The notes under the pieces: generated by a model
The model's input: the letters and a program-made list of their open reading frames with translations, nothing else
The model's database searches: none
Told to the model about the DNA's origin: nothing
Program-made: the position numbers and the translations under genes
Shown: one piece after another, positions 1 through 7,973 of the stretch
Layout of the letters: each line of letters begins with the position of its first letter
Position numbering within the stretch: the first letter of the stretch is position 1
Assembly: GCF_902833905.1 (NCBI RefSeq)
Contig: NZ_CADFGP010000053.1
Span: forward strand, 1-48,042
Origin: Paraburkholderia tuberum STM678
GTDB lineage: Bacteria; Pseudomonadota; Gammaproteobacteria; Burkholderiales; Burkholderiaceae
Length of the DNA: 48,042 bases
Direction of reading: 5' to 3'

Positions 1-3
1 GGC

Positions 4-33
4 CGAGTGTTCGGGCCATGGCCCGAACACTCG
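4..33. repeat. 30-bp perfect palindrome
   Basis: The 30 bases read identically on both strands, centred on GGGCCATGGCCC. There is no loop and no following T-tract, so it is not a normal intrinsic terminator. It lies about 160 bp upstream of the first gene. It could be an operator, a cruciform-forming site or the end of a feature outside the window. Confidence 0.85.
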
Positions 34-196
34 AACCCTGCTGCTTCATGCTTGCAATCGTCATGCGTTCTTCAGGCTGCAGTTGTTGGTAACTTCTTTT
101 TTGCATTGGCACACCTTACACGAGCAAGGTGTTGCACTTCAAATTTGATCGCGCCGGGTAAAAACAGCAATCCATCTGAACTAGGAAGGAATGGTC

Positions 197-643
197 ATGC
201 CAACTGTCGAATTCTCCGCCGTAATTGATGGCGACGCCGATAGGATTTGGAACGTTCTTAAACGTTTCGGTAAAATCAGTGAATGGATTCCCGCCATCGC
301 CGAAAGCATCACTGAAGGCGATCAGCCCGATGGTATGGTGGGGAGCGTTCGCCGCATCAGGCTTCAAGATGGCAGCACGTTGCGCGAACGCCTTCTTTCC
401 GTGGATGACCGGCATCGCAGGCTATCGTATTGCATTGAAGAGTCGTTCCTCCCATTGGACAACTATGTCGCCGCCGTCATTCTTGTTCCGCTGACGGGAG
501 AATCGCGCACCTTTATTCATTGGACGGCGAGCTTCGACCTGCGGGCAAGCGACGCCGAAGGCCAGTATGAGAAGCTCATCGCAGGGTTGTTCAGTGCAGG
601 CAACGACAGCCTACAAGCATTCGTACGCAAGGAGCAGGCATGA
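197..643 (+). CDS. SRPBCC-family (polyketide cyclase/START-like) protein
   Basis: A protein of 148 residues with the composition and pattern of SRPBCC helix-grip proteins. The N-terminal beta strand (VEFSAVIDGDADRIWNVL) is followed by a W-P pair typical of the family and an E-E-S-F-L-P segment. These proteins bind hydrophobic ligands, and some act as cyclases, but the ligand here cannot be read from sequence. An ATG also exists at 191. I prefer 197 because the purine-rich AGGAAGGA just upstream then has workable spacing. The stop overlaps the ATG of the flavin-reductase-like gene, so the two are probably co-translated. No signal peptide or membrane segment is visible, so it is likely cytoplasmic. 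The role in the adjoining catabolic cluster is unknown. Confidence 0.75.
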   Translation: MPTVEFSAVIDGDADRIWNVLKRFGKISEWIPAIAESITEGDQPDGMVGSVRRIRLQDGSTLRERLLSVDDRHRRLSYCIEESFLPLDNYVAAVILVPLTGESRTFIHWTASFDLRASDAEGQYEKLIAGLFSAGNDSLQAFVRKEQA

Positions 644-1227
644 ACGGGTACCTGAAGCCGGTTGAACTCGGAAAGGCCTCCAGGTTGATCCATCATGGCC
701 CCACCGTTCTTGTGTCTGCTCATCACCAAGGAGTGGACGACGTAATGGCGGTTGGGTGGGCTTGCGCGCTCGACTTCGCTCCGCCAAAGGTGACCGTAGT
801 GCTAGATAAGGTCGCTCGTACTCGTGAGCTCGTAGAAGGTAGTGCGATCTTCGTAGTGCAAGTGCCTACAGTGGCCCAACTGCAGCTTGTTGATGCGGTG
901 GGCACCAGCACACTGTTCAATGATCCGGATAAACTACTGAAAAGTGATGTGCATCTGTTCCACCAGGATGGCTTTGGGCACTTGCCTTTCGTAACCGGCT
1001 GTTCGGCGTGGCTCGCTTGCAAGCTAATTCCAGAGCCGCACAATCAAGAAAACTACGACCTTTTTATCGGCGAGATCGTGGGAGCATGGGCCGATACACG
1101 TGTATTTCGGGAGGGCCATTGGCATTTCCAGGATGCCGATCCGGCTTGGCGGAGTCTGCATTACATCGCAGGCGGGCATTATTACGCAACCGGCGACTCC
1201 TTCTTCGCCGCAACGGTTGAGAGCTAG
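640..1227 (+). CDS. flavin reductase-like (FMN-binding split barrel) protein
   Basis: A 195-residue protein resembling the flavin reductase-like split-barrel family. It has an N-terminal P-T-V-L-V-S-A stretch, the V-G-W-A-C-A-L-D-F-A-P-P-K segment that usually contacts FMN, and a C-terminal H-Y-I-A-G-G-H-Y-Y segment. Family members reduce or bind FMN, often supplying reduced flavin to a monooxygenase. No obvious flavin monooxygenase lies in the window, so the partner is unknown. The ATG overlaps the preceding stop (ATGA), which implies translational coupling with the SRPBCC gene. A hairpin follows, but its T-tract faces the opposite strand. Confidence 0.75.
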   Translation: MNGYLKPVELGKASRLIHHGPTVLVSAHHQGVDDVMAVGWACALDFAPPKVTVVLDKVARTRELVEGSAIFVVQVPTVAQLQLVDAVGTSTLFNDPDKLLKSDVHLFHQDGFGHLPFVTGCSAWLACKLIPEPHNQENYDLFIGEIVGAWADTRVFREGHWHFQDADPAWRSLHYIAGGHYYATGDSFFAATVES

Positions 1228-1242
1228 ATATCCTTCGAATGT

Positions 1243-1279
1243 AAAAAAAGACCGGTGCCCAGATCAAGGCGCACCGGTC
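1243..1279 (-). terminator. intrinsic terminator for the minus-strand synthetase transcript
   Basis: A 9-bp perfect stem (GACCGGTGC paired with GCACCGGTC) is followed on the minus strand by seven T residues. It lies about 200 bp downstream of the acyl-CoA synthetase stop codon. It may also slow plus-strand transcription leaving the flavin-reductase gene. Confidence 0.8.
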
Positions 1280-1481
1280 GGAATACTCTACTCGCTAAGC
1301 GATGAGCGGGACTAGAGACGTCGCAAGACGAGGCCACATGAATGCCTTTTTTTCAAAACGTCAGCGGTTCGCTGAAAATGGCAGGACGTCCCTGTCGTGT
1401 CCTCCACTTGCGAGCAGCCGCTCGGCTGCTCCCGCAAAGATTGTCAAAGGTAGATGTTCCTCGCGCTACGGAGTGCTCGGC

Positions 1482-3017
1482 TCATCCCGAAAGGCCTTCC
1501 GCCTCCTTAAGTTCTGGTCGCGGCCCATCGATTAAATGGTACTGAGCCAAAATGGCGTCCTTGATTGCCCGCCTGACGATCTTACCCTGAGCGTTGCGTG
1601 GCAGTCTTTCGAAGGGCACTAGCAATCGCGGACGCTTATAGCTCGTCATGGATTCGGCTACGGCTCTCATCTGTTCCCGCCAGTTCGGAGGGGGAGACTC
1701 CACTGCCGCAAGTATGACCTCTCCCCAATACTCCGAGGGGATACCGACCACTGCGATTTCTGAGTTGCCCACGCTCCCCGCCAAAGCGCGCTCAACCTCA
1801 TCGGGGGCGACCTTGTAACCGCCCGTCTTGATCATATCTGCGGCACGTCCGACTAGGCGCAAGCGGCCTTTGGCATCGATAAAGCCTAGATCGCCAGTAT
1901 CGTGATATTCGCCTTGAGACATCGGCATGAAGCCGTCTCGCGTTCTGTACCCAGACATTAAGTGATGAGCTCGAACGTGTACCGTTCCTACCTCTCCGTC
2001 GGGAAGAACATTCGCATCATCGTCGCGAATCGCGACTTCCACTCCAGCAGCTGGCCATCCGACGCAAACAGCGAGTCCCTCTTCCTGATACCAATGATCC
2101 GTCTCAGCAGACTCCATCACAGTAATCGGATTAAACAGTTCGCTTTTACCATAAGTGATACGGATTACCGGTCCGAAGACCTCGCGAGCTCGGCGATACA
2201 GATGAGGGCTCAATATTGCCGTCCCGCAAAAGATCGACTTCACCGCAGCGAAGCGCCTACCTTCGGCCGCATCCACAACTTTTGCCAAGACAGTCGGCGG
2301 CATGAACGCCGCCGCACAGTCGCCACGCTCGAACATTTCCAGGACTTGCGGGGTATTCACTCCGTCCATCAGCACGACCGAACCGCCCGACGAGAGATAT
2401 GCATAGGCGAGCAACGAAGCACCATGGGAAAATGGCGTCATTAAAAGCACTGGACCACTTTCCGACGGCTGATGCGGCAGGTTTGCACGAAGCAGCAGGT
2501 TGGCGATCCACCTTCCTTCCTGCGTATGTAGTGCGCCTTTTGGCGGACCAGAGGTTCCCGAAGTGAAAACAACACGTGCCGCTGCCGCTGGCTCAACCTG
2601 CGGATAGTCTGCGGGATCGAACGTTTTTGGTCCGATTGAATCTACCTCTACCACGGGGCCTTTAAATTCTGCAAAGCGCTCGACGAGATCTGCGCTGGTA
2701 AGCACGAGTTTCGCCTCGCTAACTGCCAGGCAGTGCTCCAATTCGTTCTTGCTGAGTGCAGGATTAATCGGCGCCTCAGCGAACCCCGCCATCATGACAG
2801 CATAACCCGCGGCAACCGCGTCAGAGCCGTTGCGAAACAGGGTTGCGATGGTCTCGTCTGCGCCTAACTGAAACGACCGCAGTTGGGTAGCGATTCCACT
2901 CGCCTTCGCAATAAGATCTTTATAGGTGACACGGCCACGTGTATCAATAACAGCAACACGGTCACCATAGCGCGCTGCAATTTGCGCGACGTCGTTCGCG
3001 GGCTTGAAGGACTGCAT
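1482..3017 (-). CDS. acyl-CoA synthetase / class I adenylate-forming enzyme
   Basis: A 511-residue enzyme, normal length for fatty- or aryl-acid CoA ligases. The order of motifs is complete: the P-loop-like A3 motif VVFTSGTSGPPKGALHT near residue 150, the A5-type YGKSE near 290, the Y-H-D-T-G-D aspartate motif near 370, the hinge region G-R-A-A-D-M-I-K, and the C-terminal catalytic lysine in RNAQGKI near 480. Family enzymes use ATP to make an acyl-adenylate and then the CoA thioester. The gene is minus-strand, next to the PLP-enzyme gene. Divergent genes encode a CoA-transferase and an acyl-CoA dehydrogenase, so it probably activates the substrate or a side product of that route. Substrate specificity is not readable. 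Confidence 0.88.
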   Translation of the reverse strand: MQSFKPANDVAQIAARYGDRVAVIDTRGRVTYKDLIAKASGIATQLRSFQLGADETIATLFRNGSDAVAAGYAVMMAGFAEAPINPALSKNELEHCLAVSEAKLVLTSADLVERFAEFKGPVVEVDSIGPKTFDPADYPQVEPAAAARVVFTSGTSGPPKGALHTQEGRWIANLLLRANLPHQPSESGPVLLMTPFSHGASLLAYAYLSSGGSVVLMDGVNTPQVLEMFERGDCAAAFMPPTVLAKVVDAAEGRRFAAVKSIFCGTAILSPHLYRRAREVFGPVIRITYGKSELFNPITVMESAETDHWYQEEGLAVCVGWPAAGVEVAIRDDDANVLPDGEVGTVHVRAHHLMSGYRTRDGFMPMSQGEYHDTGDLGFIDAKGRLRLVGRAADMIKTGGYKVAPDEVERALAGSVGNSEIAVVGIPSEYWGEVILAAVESPPPNWREQMRAVAESMTSYKRPRLLVPFERLPRNAQGKIVRRAIKDAILAQYHLIDGPRPELKEAEGLSG

Positions 3018-3094
3018 GTTTTAGACTCCCTTTGTCCGTAGGTGGGAGTCAGTATTGTTCTCGATTGAATCGACGTCACAGAGCAGATCGAATC

Positions 3095-3108
3095 ATCACA
3101 AATGTGAT
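3095..3108. promoter_or_regulatory. palindromic operator candidate (ATCACA-AA-TGTGAT)
   Basis: A perfect 6-bp inverted repeat with a 2-bp spacer lies in the 128-bp gap between the PLP-enzyme gene (its 3' end) and the synthetase start. A second, smaller inverted repeat (AACGGA-ACC-TCCGTT) follows at about 3110-3125. This is a plausible regulator-binding site upstream of the synthetase. The regulator is not encoded in the window. Confidence 0.4.
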
Positions 3109-3145
3109 CTAACGGAACCTCCGTTCTGGAATATTCTTCAGGGAA

Positions 3146-4354
3146 TTATATTGCATTGAGCGCGACGTCAAAGTCACGCTTCAGGTCGTCAATGTGCTCC
3201 AGACCGACTGCTAGTCGAACGAGGTTCGGAACAATGTTGGCATCCCTCATTTGTGATTCTGTCATCGTGCCAGCCCACATGGCGGCCGTATGGACAACCA
3301 GCGTGTGCACTCCGCCCAGGCTGACCGCTTGGATCGCCAAACTCAATGATGCGACAAAACGGGAGGCCGCTTCAAAGCCCCCTCTAACCGCTAGCGCTAT
3401 CACGGGCCCGAACCCCGTCATTTGACGCGTTGCCAAATCATGTTGGGGGTGACTACTGAGTCCTGGATAGTACACCCTCTCCACCATCGGATGTCGCTCT
3501 AACCAGGCCGCAAGTTCCAAGGCGTTGTCGTTGATGCGCGCCATACGCAATGAAAGCGTACGTACGCCCCGTAGCAGTAGCCAGCCATCCATAGGAGAGA
3601 GGACAGAGCCAAGGATGATATGCGTCGCCCAAATGCGCTCTGCAAGCGCATTGGAACAGCAGATGACGCCAGCCATCAGGTCATGGTGCCCTCCCAGTGC
3701 CTTGGTCGCGCTGTGGACGACGATGTCGATTCCAAGTGCATGTGGCTTTTGATTAATCGGAGACGCGAACGTGTTGTCGGCGACGGTTAAGATCCCTCGC
3801 GGCCGGGCCATCGACGCAATTCTTCTGAGATCGGTGAGGACGAGCGTGGGATTCGCCGGAGTCTCAAGCATGATGAGTTTCGTCTCAGCGCGCAACGATG
3901 CCTCAATGAGGTCTGCGTCGCTCTGTTCGACTAATGAGACTTCGACACCGAGTCGTGGCAGCAGCTCATCGAACAGCTTTGCAGTAGCCATATAGTGTCG
4001 AGTCTGCGCTATCAGATGGTCGCCTGCCTTAAGAAGGCTTAACGCCGTCGTGCTGATAGCGCCCATCCCGGAACCAGTAAGCAAGGCCGTTTCTGTGCCC
4101 TCCAGTTCAGCAACAATCGCGGCGACCCGATCGTGGGTCGGGTTCCCGTAGCGCGTATAGTAGGTGGAGTGGCGTGGAGTACTCGCCATCTCCACGAAGT
4201 CCGCAGCGTCTGTCGCTCTGAAGGTAGCCGAATAGTAGATCGGAGGCACAACAGAACTGCTATCGCCCTGCGCTGAGTCACCATGCAGGACGAGTGTTTC
4301 GTCGCGCCACTCCGCGCGGCTGCCGTGGACTGTTGCAGGCCTAGTGTCTTTCAT
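3146..4354 (-). CDS. Cys/Met metabolism PLP-dependent enzyme (cystathionine gamma-synthase/lyase family)
   Basis: A protein of about 402 residues with the hallmarks of the fold-type I gamma-family. These are Y-Y-T-R-Y-G-N-P-T near the N-terminus, G-S-G-M-G-A-I for the phosphate site, V-A-D-N-T-F-A-S with the PLP-binding aspartate, and the Schiff-base lysine in VHSATKALGGHHDL near residue 215. The family includes cystathionine synthases and lyases and methionine gamma-lyase, and the exact reaction cannot be assigned. I chose the ATG at 4354 because GGAGGGG sits directly upstream; an upstream in-frame extension lacks a good site. It is divergent from the hydratase gene, with about 220 bp between the start codons. 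It could release a keto acid for the neighbouring CoA pathway, which is inference only. Confidence 0.85.
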   Translation of the reverse strand: MKDTRPATVHGSRAEWRDETLVLHGDSAQGDSSSVVPPIYYSATFRATDAADFVEMASTPRHSTYYTRYGNPTHDRVAAIVAELEGTETALLTGSGMGAISTTALSLLKAGDHLIAQTRHYMATAKLFDELLPRLGVEVSLVEQSDADLIEASLRAETKLIMLETPANPTLVLTDLRRIASMARPRGILTVADNTFASPINQKPHALGIDIVVHSATKALGGHHDLMAGVICCSNALAERIWATHIILGSVLSPMDGWLLLRGVRTLSLRMARINDNALELAAWLERHPMVERVYYPGLSSHPQHDLATRQMTGFGPVIALAVRGGFEAASRFVASLSLAIQAVSLGGVHTLVVHTAAMWAGTMTESQMRDANIVPNLVRLAVGLEHIDDLKRDFDVALNAI

Positions 4355-4499
4355 CTCCACCCCTCCAATCAACTGACTATTTGACAAGACGCATCTTTCG
4401 CAGCGCATAGACCCGTCCCTCGATGTTCTCGCATTCTAACGGAATCCCTGACGATGGAAATCACAGATATTTTTGCGAAATCACGTGGAAACCAGCATT

Positions 4500-4511
4500 G
4501 CACACGTGTGT
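4500..4511. promoter_or_regulatory. GCACACGTGTG-type palindrome in divergent promoter region
   Basis: GCACACGTGTGT lies between the divergent PLP-enzyme and hydratase genes. It matches 11 of 12 bases of the perfect palindrome at 6671-6682 upstream of the CoA-transferase gene. Two such sites in the two largest upstream gaps of one gene set suggest a shared regulator. Confidence 0.45.
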
Positions 4512-4577
4512 ATTTGCGTATACCATGGCCTCATACATGGCTGACGTGCAGCAAAGTCGGTCGCATGGGGAGATCAT

Positions 4578-5624
4578 ATGTTTTCGGCTTATTACGCCTT
4601 GGGTAACTCCCGCTTCCAGGAGCGGTTCGGCGTTTCGTTTGAGGGGCTGGCGCCCGGTCAACGCTTTCTGCACCGACCGGGCATCACATTTTCCCAGCAG
4701 GAAAATGTGGATGATTCACTCAATATGCTGAACAGTGCGATGCTGCACTATGACGAGCGTTACGCGGGAGGGACCGCGTGGGAACGCCCGTTGATGGTGA
4801 GCACGTGGACACTTCAGCGCCTCATTGGCATGACCTGGAAGACCTTCGGAACTTACCGAAAACGAATTCTTTCAATGGACAGTATCGCCATGAAGGGGCC
4901 GGTGTTCGGCGGGGATACGATCTATGCAGAGACAGAAGTATTGCAGAAGACGCTGTCGAGCGCTTCTGCGTTAGTCAGGCTCCGTACGGAGGGCTACAAC
5001 CAGCGCCGAGAGCAGATCGCGATCGTCGAGTACACCATTGAGATGTTCCATGAAGGTGACCTGCCCGACGCAATCCGGATTGGCGGGCAGCCAAGTGACG
5101 AACTCCGATTCCGCTCACATCGTGACAATGGTGACGGTACATATACCGAGCAGGTTGGGCTCTTCTTTGAAGACCTCGCCGAGAACGAAACCTTCGCTCA
5201 CTTCCCTCGCCGTACCATCCTGCCCAGTGACCTCGCTGCGCGGGCTTATAGTGCGCTGGACTGGAGTCCTGCCAGCCATGACTTCGCTTGGGCGGAGGCC
5301 GCCGGGTTGCCTAGCAACAGTCCGCCCCAGACGTGGCTAGTAGGCCTCATAGCCGCGCTTTCGACACGAACGTTGGGACGTGTCGTGGCTAACTTGGCGT
5401 GGAATAAGGTCGAATTTCTTTCTGATGTCTTTGCAGGCGACACGGTCGAGTCTCGCTCCACCATCACGGGCACCCGAGTATCAACGTCCAGACCCAACGA
5501 GGGCATTGTTACTGTGGACACGGAGGGTATCGCGCAAGACAGCAGATGCGTTCTTCGATTTTCGAGAACGTTGCTCGTCTACCGCAAGTCCGCCCAAACC
5601 CCGTATCAGGCAGCCGGATACTAA
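4578..5624 (+). CDS. double-hotdog MaoC-like enoyl-CoA hydratase/dehydratase
   Basis: A 348-residue protein, about twice the length of a single hotdog domain. It resembles the double-hotdog MaoC-type dehydratases that include mesaconyl-CoA hydratase. An N-terminal hotdog (roughly residues 20-165) and a C-terminal hotdog (185-330) each carry family-like segments. Examples are G-P-V-F-G-G-D-T-I-Y-A-E-T-E-V in the first half and F-L-S-D-V-F-A-G-D-T-V-E-S-R-S in the second. These enzymes add or remove water across a CoA-thioester double bond. A strong GGGGAG ribosome site precedes the ATG. It heads the plus-strand series leading to the CoA-transferase and acyl-CoA dehydrogenase, fitting a route that forms and then hydrates an enoyl-CoA. 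The exact substrate is unknown. Confidence 0.75.
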   Translation: MFSAYYALGNSRFQERFGVSFEGLAPGQRFLHRPGITFSQQENVDDSLNMLNSAMLHYDERYAGGTAWERPLMVSTWTLQRLIGMTWKTFGTYRKRILSMDSIAMKGPVFGGDTIYAETEVLQKTLSSASALVRLRTEGYNQRREQIAIVEYTIEMFHEGDLPDAIRIGGQPSDELRFRSHRDNGDGTYTEQVGLFFEDLAENETFAHFPRRTILPSDLAARAYSALDWSPASHDFAWAEAAGLPSNSPPQTWLVGLIAALSTRTLGRVVANLAWNKVEFLSDVFAGDTVESRSTITGTRVSTSRPNEGIVTVDTEGIAQDSRCVLRFSRTLLVYRKSAQTPYQAAGY

Positions 5625-5692
5625 CAGCATCCCTTCGGAAATGCGTCTGTGTCAGGCGCGTTCGATTCAGGCGTCAAAATAAGGAGACAGCC

Positions 5693-6631
5693 ATGAAAGC
5701 CCTGCTTCACTACCGTGCGAGCCCTATGTTTCAAGAGCGGCTGATGCAGAGCCGGCCTGACTGGCTAGATGTAGTCGTTGTCGATGAGGACGACCAGCCG
5801 GCTCTTCAGAAAGAGCTCAAGGACACAGACGTGTTGCTTCATGTGTTGGCGCCTGCCGACAGCACGTTGATGAGCTTTGCGCCACAACTGAAGCTGATCC
5901 AAAAGATCGGAATTGGCGTGAACACTATTGACCTGGTCGAAGCCGAGGCGCGGCGAATCAAAGTCGCGAACATGCCCGGCACAAATACTCAGGCCGTCGC
6001 TGAACTAACATTGGGCTTGATGCTCTCGACGCTCCGCAACATCCCTGTCCTAGACCGGGCTACCCGCTCAGGAGGAGGATGGACGCTCCCGGCGAGCGTG
6101 ACCGACCGCCAAGGGGAAATATGTGGGAAGACAGTTGGATTAGTGGGCTATGGCGCAGTGTCGCAACGTCTTGCCCCAGTGCTCCGAGCTCTCGGCGCTG
6201 TCGTTAAGTATTTCAGTGTCGACGCTCACAACGATCCAGGCGCTACAGATTCCCTTGATGCGCTGCTGGCCCAATCCGATATCGTTTCCTTGCATTTGCC
6301 CCTTACACCAAAAACTGAACACATGGTGGACGCATCCTTCCTCGGCAGAATGAGGGCAGGCAGTCTCCTGATTAATACCGCCCGTGGCGGCCTGGTCGAC
6401 GAGCCTGCGCTCCTTGAGGCACTACAAAGCGGACATCTGCGTGGGGCTGGACTCGATGTCTTGGAGCAGGAGCCTATCAAGGCATCCAACCCCCTGCTAA
6501 CGCTCGATAGCGTCGTCGTCACGCCGCATTTGGCTTGGTTTACCGCCGAGACCGTGCAGCGAAGCCTTGATGTTGCCTTCGAGAATTGCAAACGCCTAAA
6601 AGAAGGCGAACCGCTCCTCTTTTCCGTCTAG
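5693..6631 (+). CDS. D-isomer specific 2-hydroxyacid dehydrogenase
   Basis: A 312-residue NAD(P)-dependent dehydrogenase of the D-2-hydroxyacid/phosphoglycerate dehydrogenase family. The nucleotide-binding G-L-V-G-Y-G-A-V-S motif lies near residue 150. The substrate/cofactor loop INTARGGLVDEPAL near 230 carries the conserved arginine. The G-L-D-V-L-E-Q-E-P segment and the V-V-V-T-P-H-L-A histidine follow. The start at 5693 has AAGGAGACAGCC upstream; a longer in-frame opening overlapping the hydratase gene lacks such a site. Family members interconvert 2-oxo and D-2-hydroxy acids. Within this set it could reduce or oxidise a 2-keto acid related to the PLP-enzyme product, but that is inference. 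Confidence 0.88.
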   Translation: MKALLHYRASPMFQERLMQSRPDWLDVVVVDEDDQPALQKELKDTDVLLHVLAPADSTLMSFAPQLKLIQKIGIGVNTIDLVEAEARRIKVANMPGTNTQAVAELTLGLMLSTLRNIPVLDRATRSGGGWTLPASVTDRQGEICGKTVGLVGYGAVSQRLAPVLRALGAVVKYFSVDAHNDPGATDSLDALLAQSDIVSLHLPLTPKTEHMVDASFLGRMRAGSLLINTARGGLVDEPALLEALQSGHLRGAGLDVLEQEPIKASNPLLTLDSVVVTPHLAWFTAETVQRSLDVAFENCKRLKEGEPLLFSV

Positions 6632-6670
6632 GACGACAGATCAGTAGGCAGTGAGCTTACCGGCCTGAAT

Positions 6671-6682
6671 GCACACGTGTGC
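6671..6682. promoter_or_regulatory. perfect palindrome GCACACGTGTGC upstream of CoA-transferase
   Basis: A 12-bp perfect palindrome in the 163-bp gap before the CoA-transferase gene. A near-identical copy stands at 4500-4511. It is probably an operator of a regulator common to both promoters. Confidence 0.5.
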
Positions 6683-6794
6683 CACTCCTCCCGACGAGTC
6701 AAGCCAATTCTTTCTTGGCAACCGGTATCGGGGCGACCTAGCCGACCGGGAACTTAAGTCGTCTACTGATGAACTGCATCAAACGGAGATCTTT

Positions 6795-7952
6795 ATGTTG
6801 TTGCCAAATCAATTGCCACTCCGCGATATCGTCGTTATTGAACTCGGTCATAGCGTCGCGGCGCCGTTCGCGGGGCAAATATTCGCCGATCTTGGCGCCA
6901 CTGTTATTAAGGTTGAAAAGTCTTCTGGCGATGATGCACGAGGGTGGGGGCCGCCGTTCTGGGAAGGAGCCGCATCCTTATTTCAGACCTTAAACCGCAA
7001 TAAGCAGTCAGTGGTTTGCAATCTTCGCGATGCCCAGCAATTGCTCGCGCTTAAGCGGTTGATTCACGAAAGTGCGGACGTAGTGATTCAAAATCTCCGG
7101 CCCGGCCAAGTCGCGAAGCTAGGCGTGGACGCTAAAACACTGCGCGCCGAGAAGCCGGAACTCATTTATTGCAACATGGGCGCTTTCGGTAACAAAGGTC
7201 CACTAAAGGATCACCCAGGATACGACCCGCTGATGCAGGCCTTTGGCGGCATCATGAGCACCACGGGCGAGCCCGGCCAACGATCCGTGCGCGTGGGCCC
7301 ATCCATCGTCGACATGGGCACCGGAATGTGGGCTGCAATCGGGGTGCTGACGGCGCTCTATCAGCGCAAGTCGAGCGGCAGCGGCGCCGACGTCGACGTA
7401 TCCCTGTTCGAAACCGCTGTGTCTTGGATGTCGGTATTTGCCTGTCAATACATGTCTTCCGGTGAAGTTCCGGGCAAAAGTGGCTCTGGCTCGGCCAGCA
7501 TTGTGCCTTACAAGAGCTATCTGACGGAGGATGGCGAACTGGTCGTGGCGGCCGGTAACGACGCCCTCTTCCAAAAGCTCTGCGTTGTAATTGGGATGCC
7601 AGAACTCGCCAATGACCCACAGTACATCGACAACAAGAGTCGAGTCCTGAATCACAAAGCGCTTTATGCTATTTTGGATCCGGTTTTCCTGCAGCGACCG
7701 TCCGATGAGTGGGCGTCGATCCTTGAGACTGCGGGAATCCCATGCGCCCCGGTTAATGACACCGCCGAGATGGTAAATCATCCGCAAACGGCAGAGCTGG
7801 GACTAATTGCTCCTGTGCCGGGGACGGAGATGCGCATGGTCGGCTTGCCAATCACCTTGAATGGTGAACGTCCAACTCCCTACCGCGCTCCGCCTGTGCT
7901 GGGTGAGCACACAGAGCAACACCTTTTCTCAACTGCCGCAGCCGCCGATTGA
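6795..7952 (+). CDS. class III (CaiB/BaiF-type) CoA-transferase
   Basis: A 385-residue protein with the CaiB/BaiF pattern. It has an N-terminal LRDIVVIELGHSVAAPFAGQ, then D-L-G-A-T-V-I-K-V-E-K, and R-N-K-Q-S-V-V-C-N-L. The segment S-I-V-D-M-G-T-G around residue 175 holds the likely catalytic aspartate. The C-terminal R-A-P-P-V-L-G-E-H-T ending is typical. These enzymes move CoA between carboxylic acids through an aspartyl-CoA anhydride. I use the ATG at 6795 because the conserved N-terminus begins there; an in-frame ATG at 6669 would add 42 unrelated residues and sits inside the palindrome. The acyl-CoA dehydrogenase follows after about 20 bp, so the transferase product is a likely dehydrogenase substrate. 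Confidence 0.9.
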   Translation: MLLPNQLPLRDIVVIELGHSVAAPFAGQIFADLGATVIKVEKSSGDDARGWGPPFWEGAASLFQTLNRNKQSVVCNLRDAQQLLALKRLIHESADVVIQNLRPGQVAKLGVDAKTLRAEKPELIYCNMGAFGNKGPLKDHPGYDPLMQAFGGIMSTTGEPGQRSVRVGPSIVDMGTGMWAAIGVLTALYQRKSSGSGADVDVSLFETAVSWMSVFACQYMSSGEVPGKSGSGSASIVPYKSYLTEDGELVVAAGNDALFQKLCVVIGMPELANDPQYIDNKSRVLNHKALYAILDPVFLQRPSDEWASILETAGIPCAPVNDTAEMVNHPQTAELGLIAPVPGTEMRMVGLPITLNGERPTPYRAPPVLGEHTEQHLFSTAAAAD

Positions 7953-7973
7953 AGGCGCGTAAGCGACGACTCA

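Noticed and set aside
1419..1440. Hairpin around GAGCAGCCG as a terminator
   Set aside because: The loop is too tight and no T-tract follows; the stem at 1250-1279 is the better terminator.
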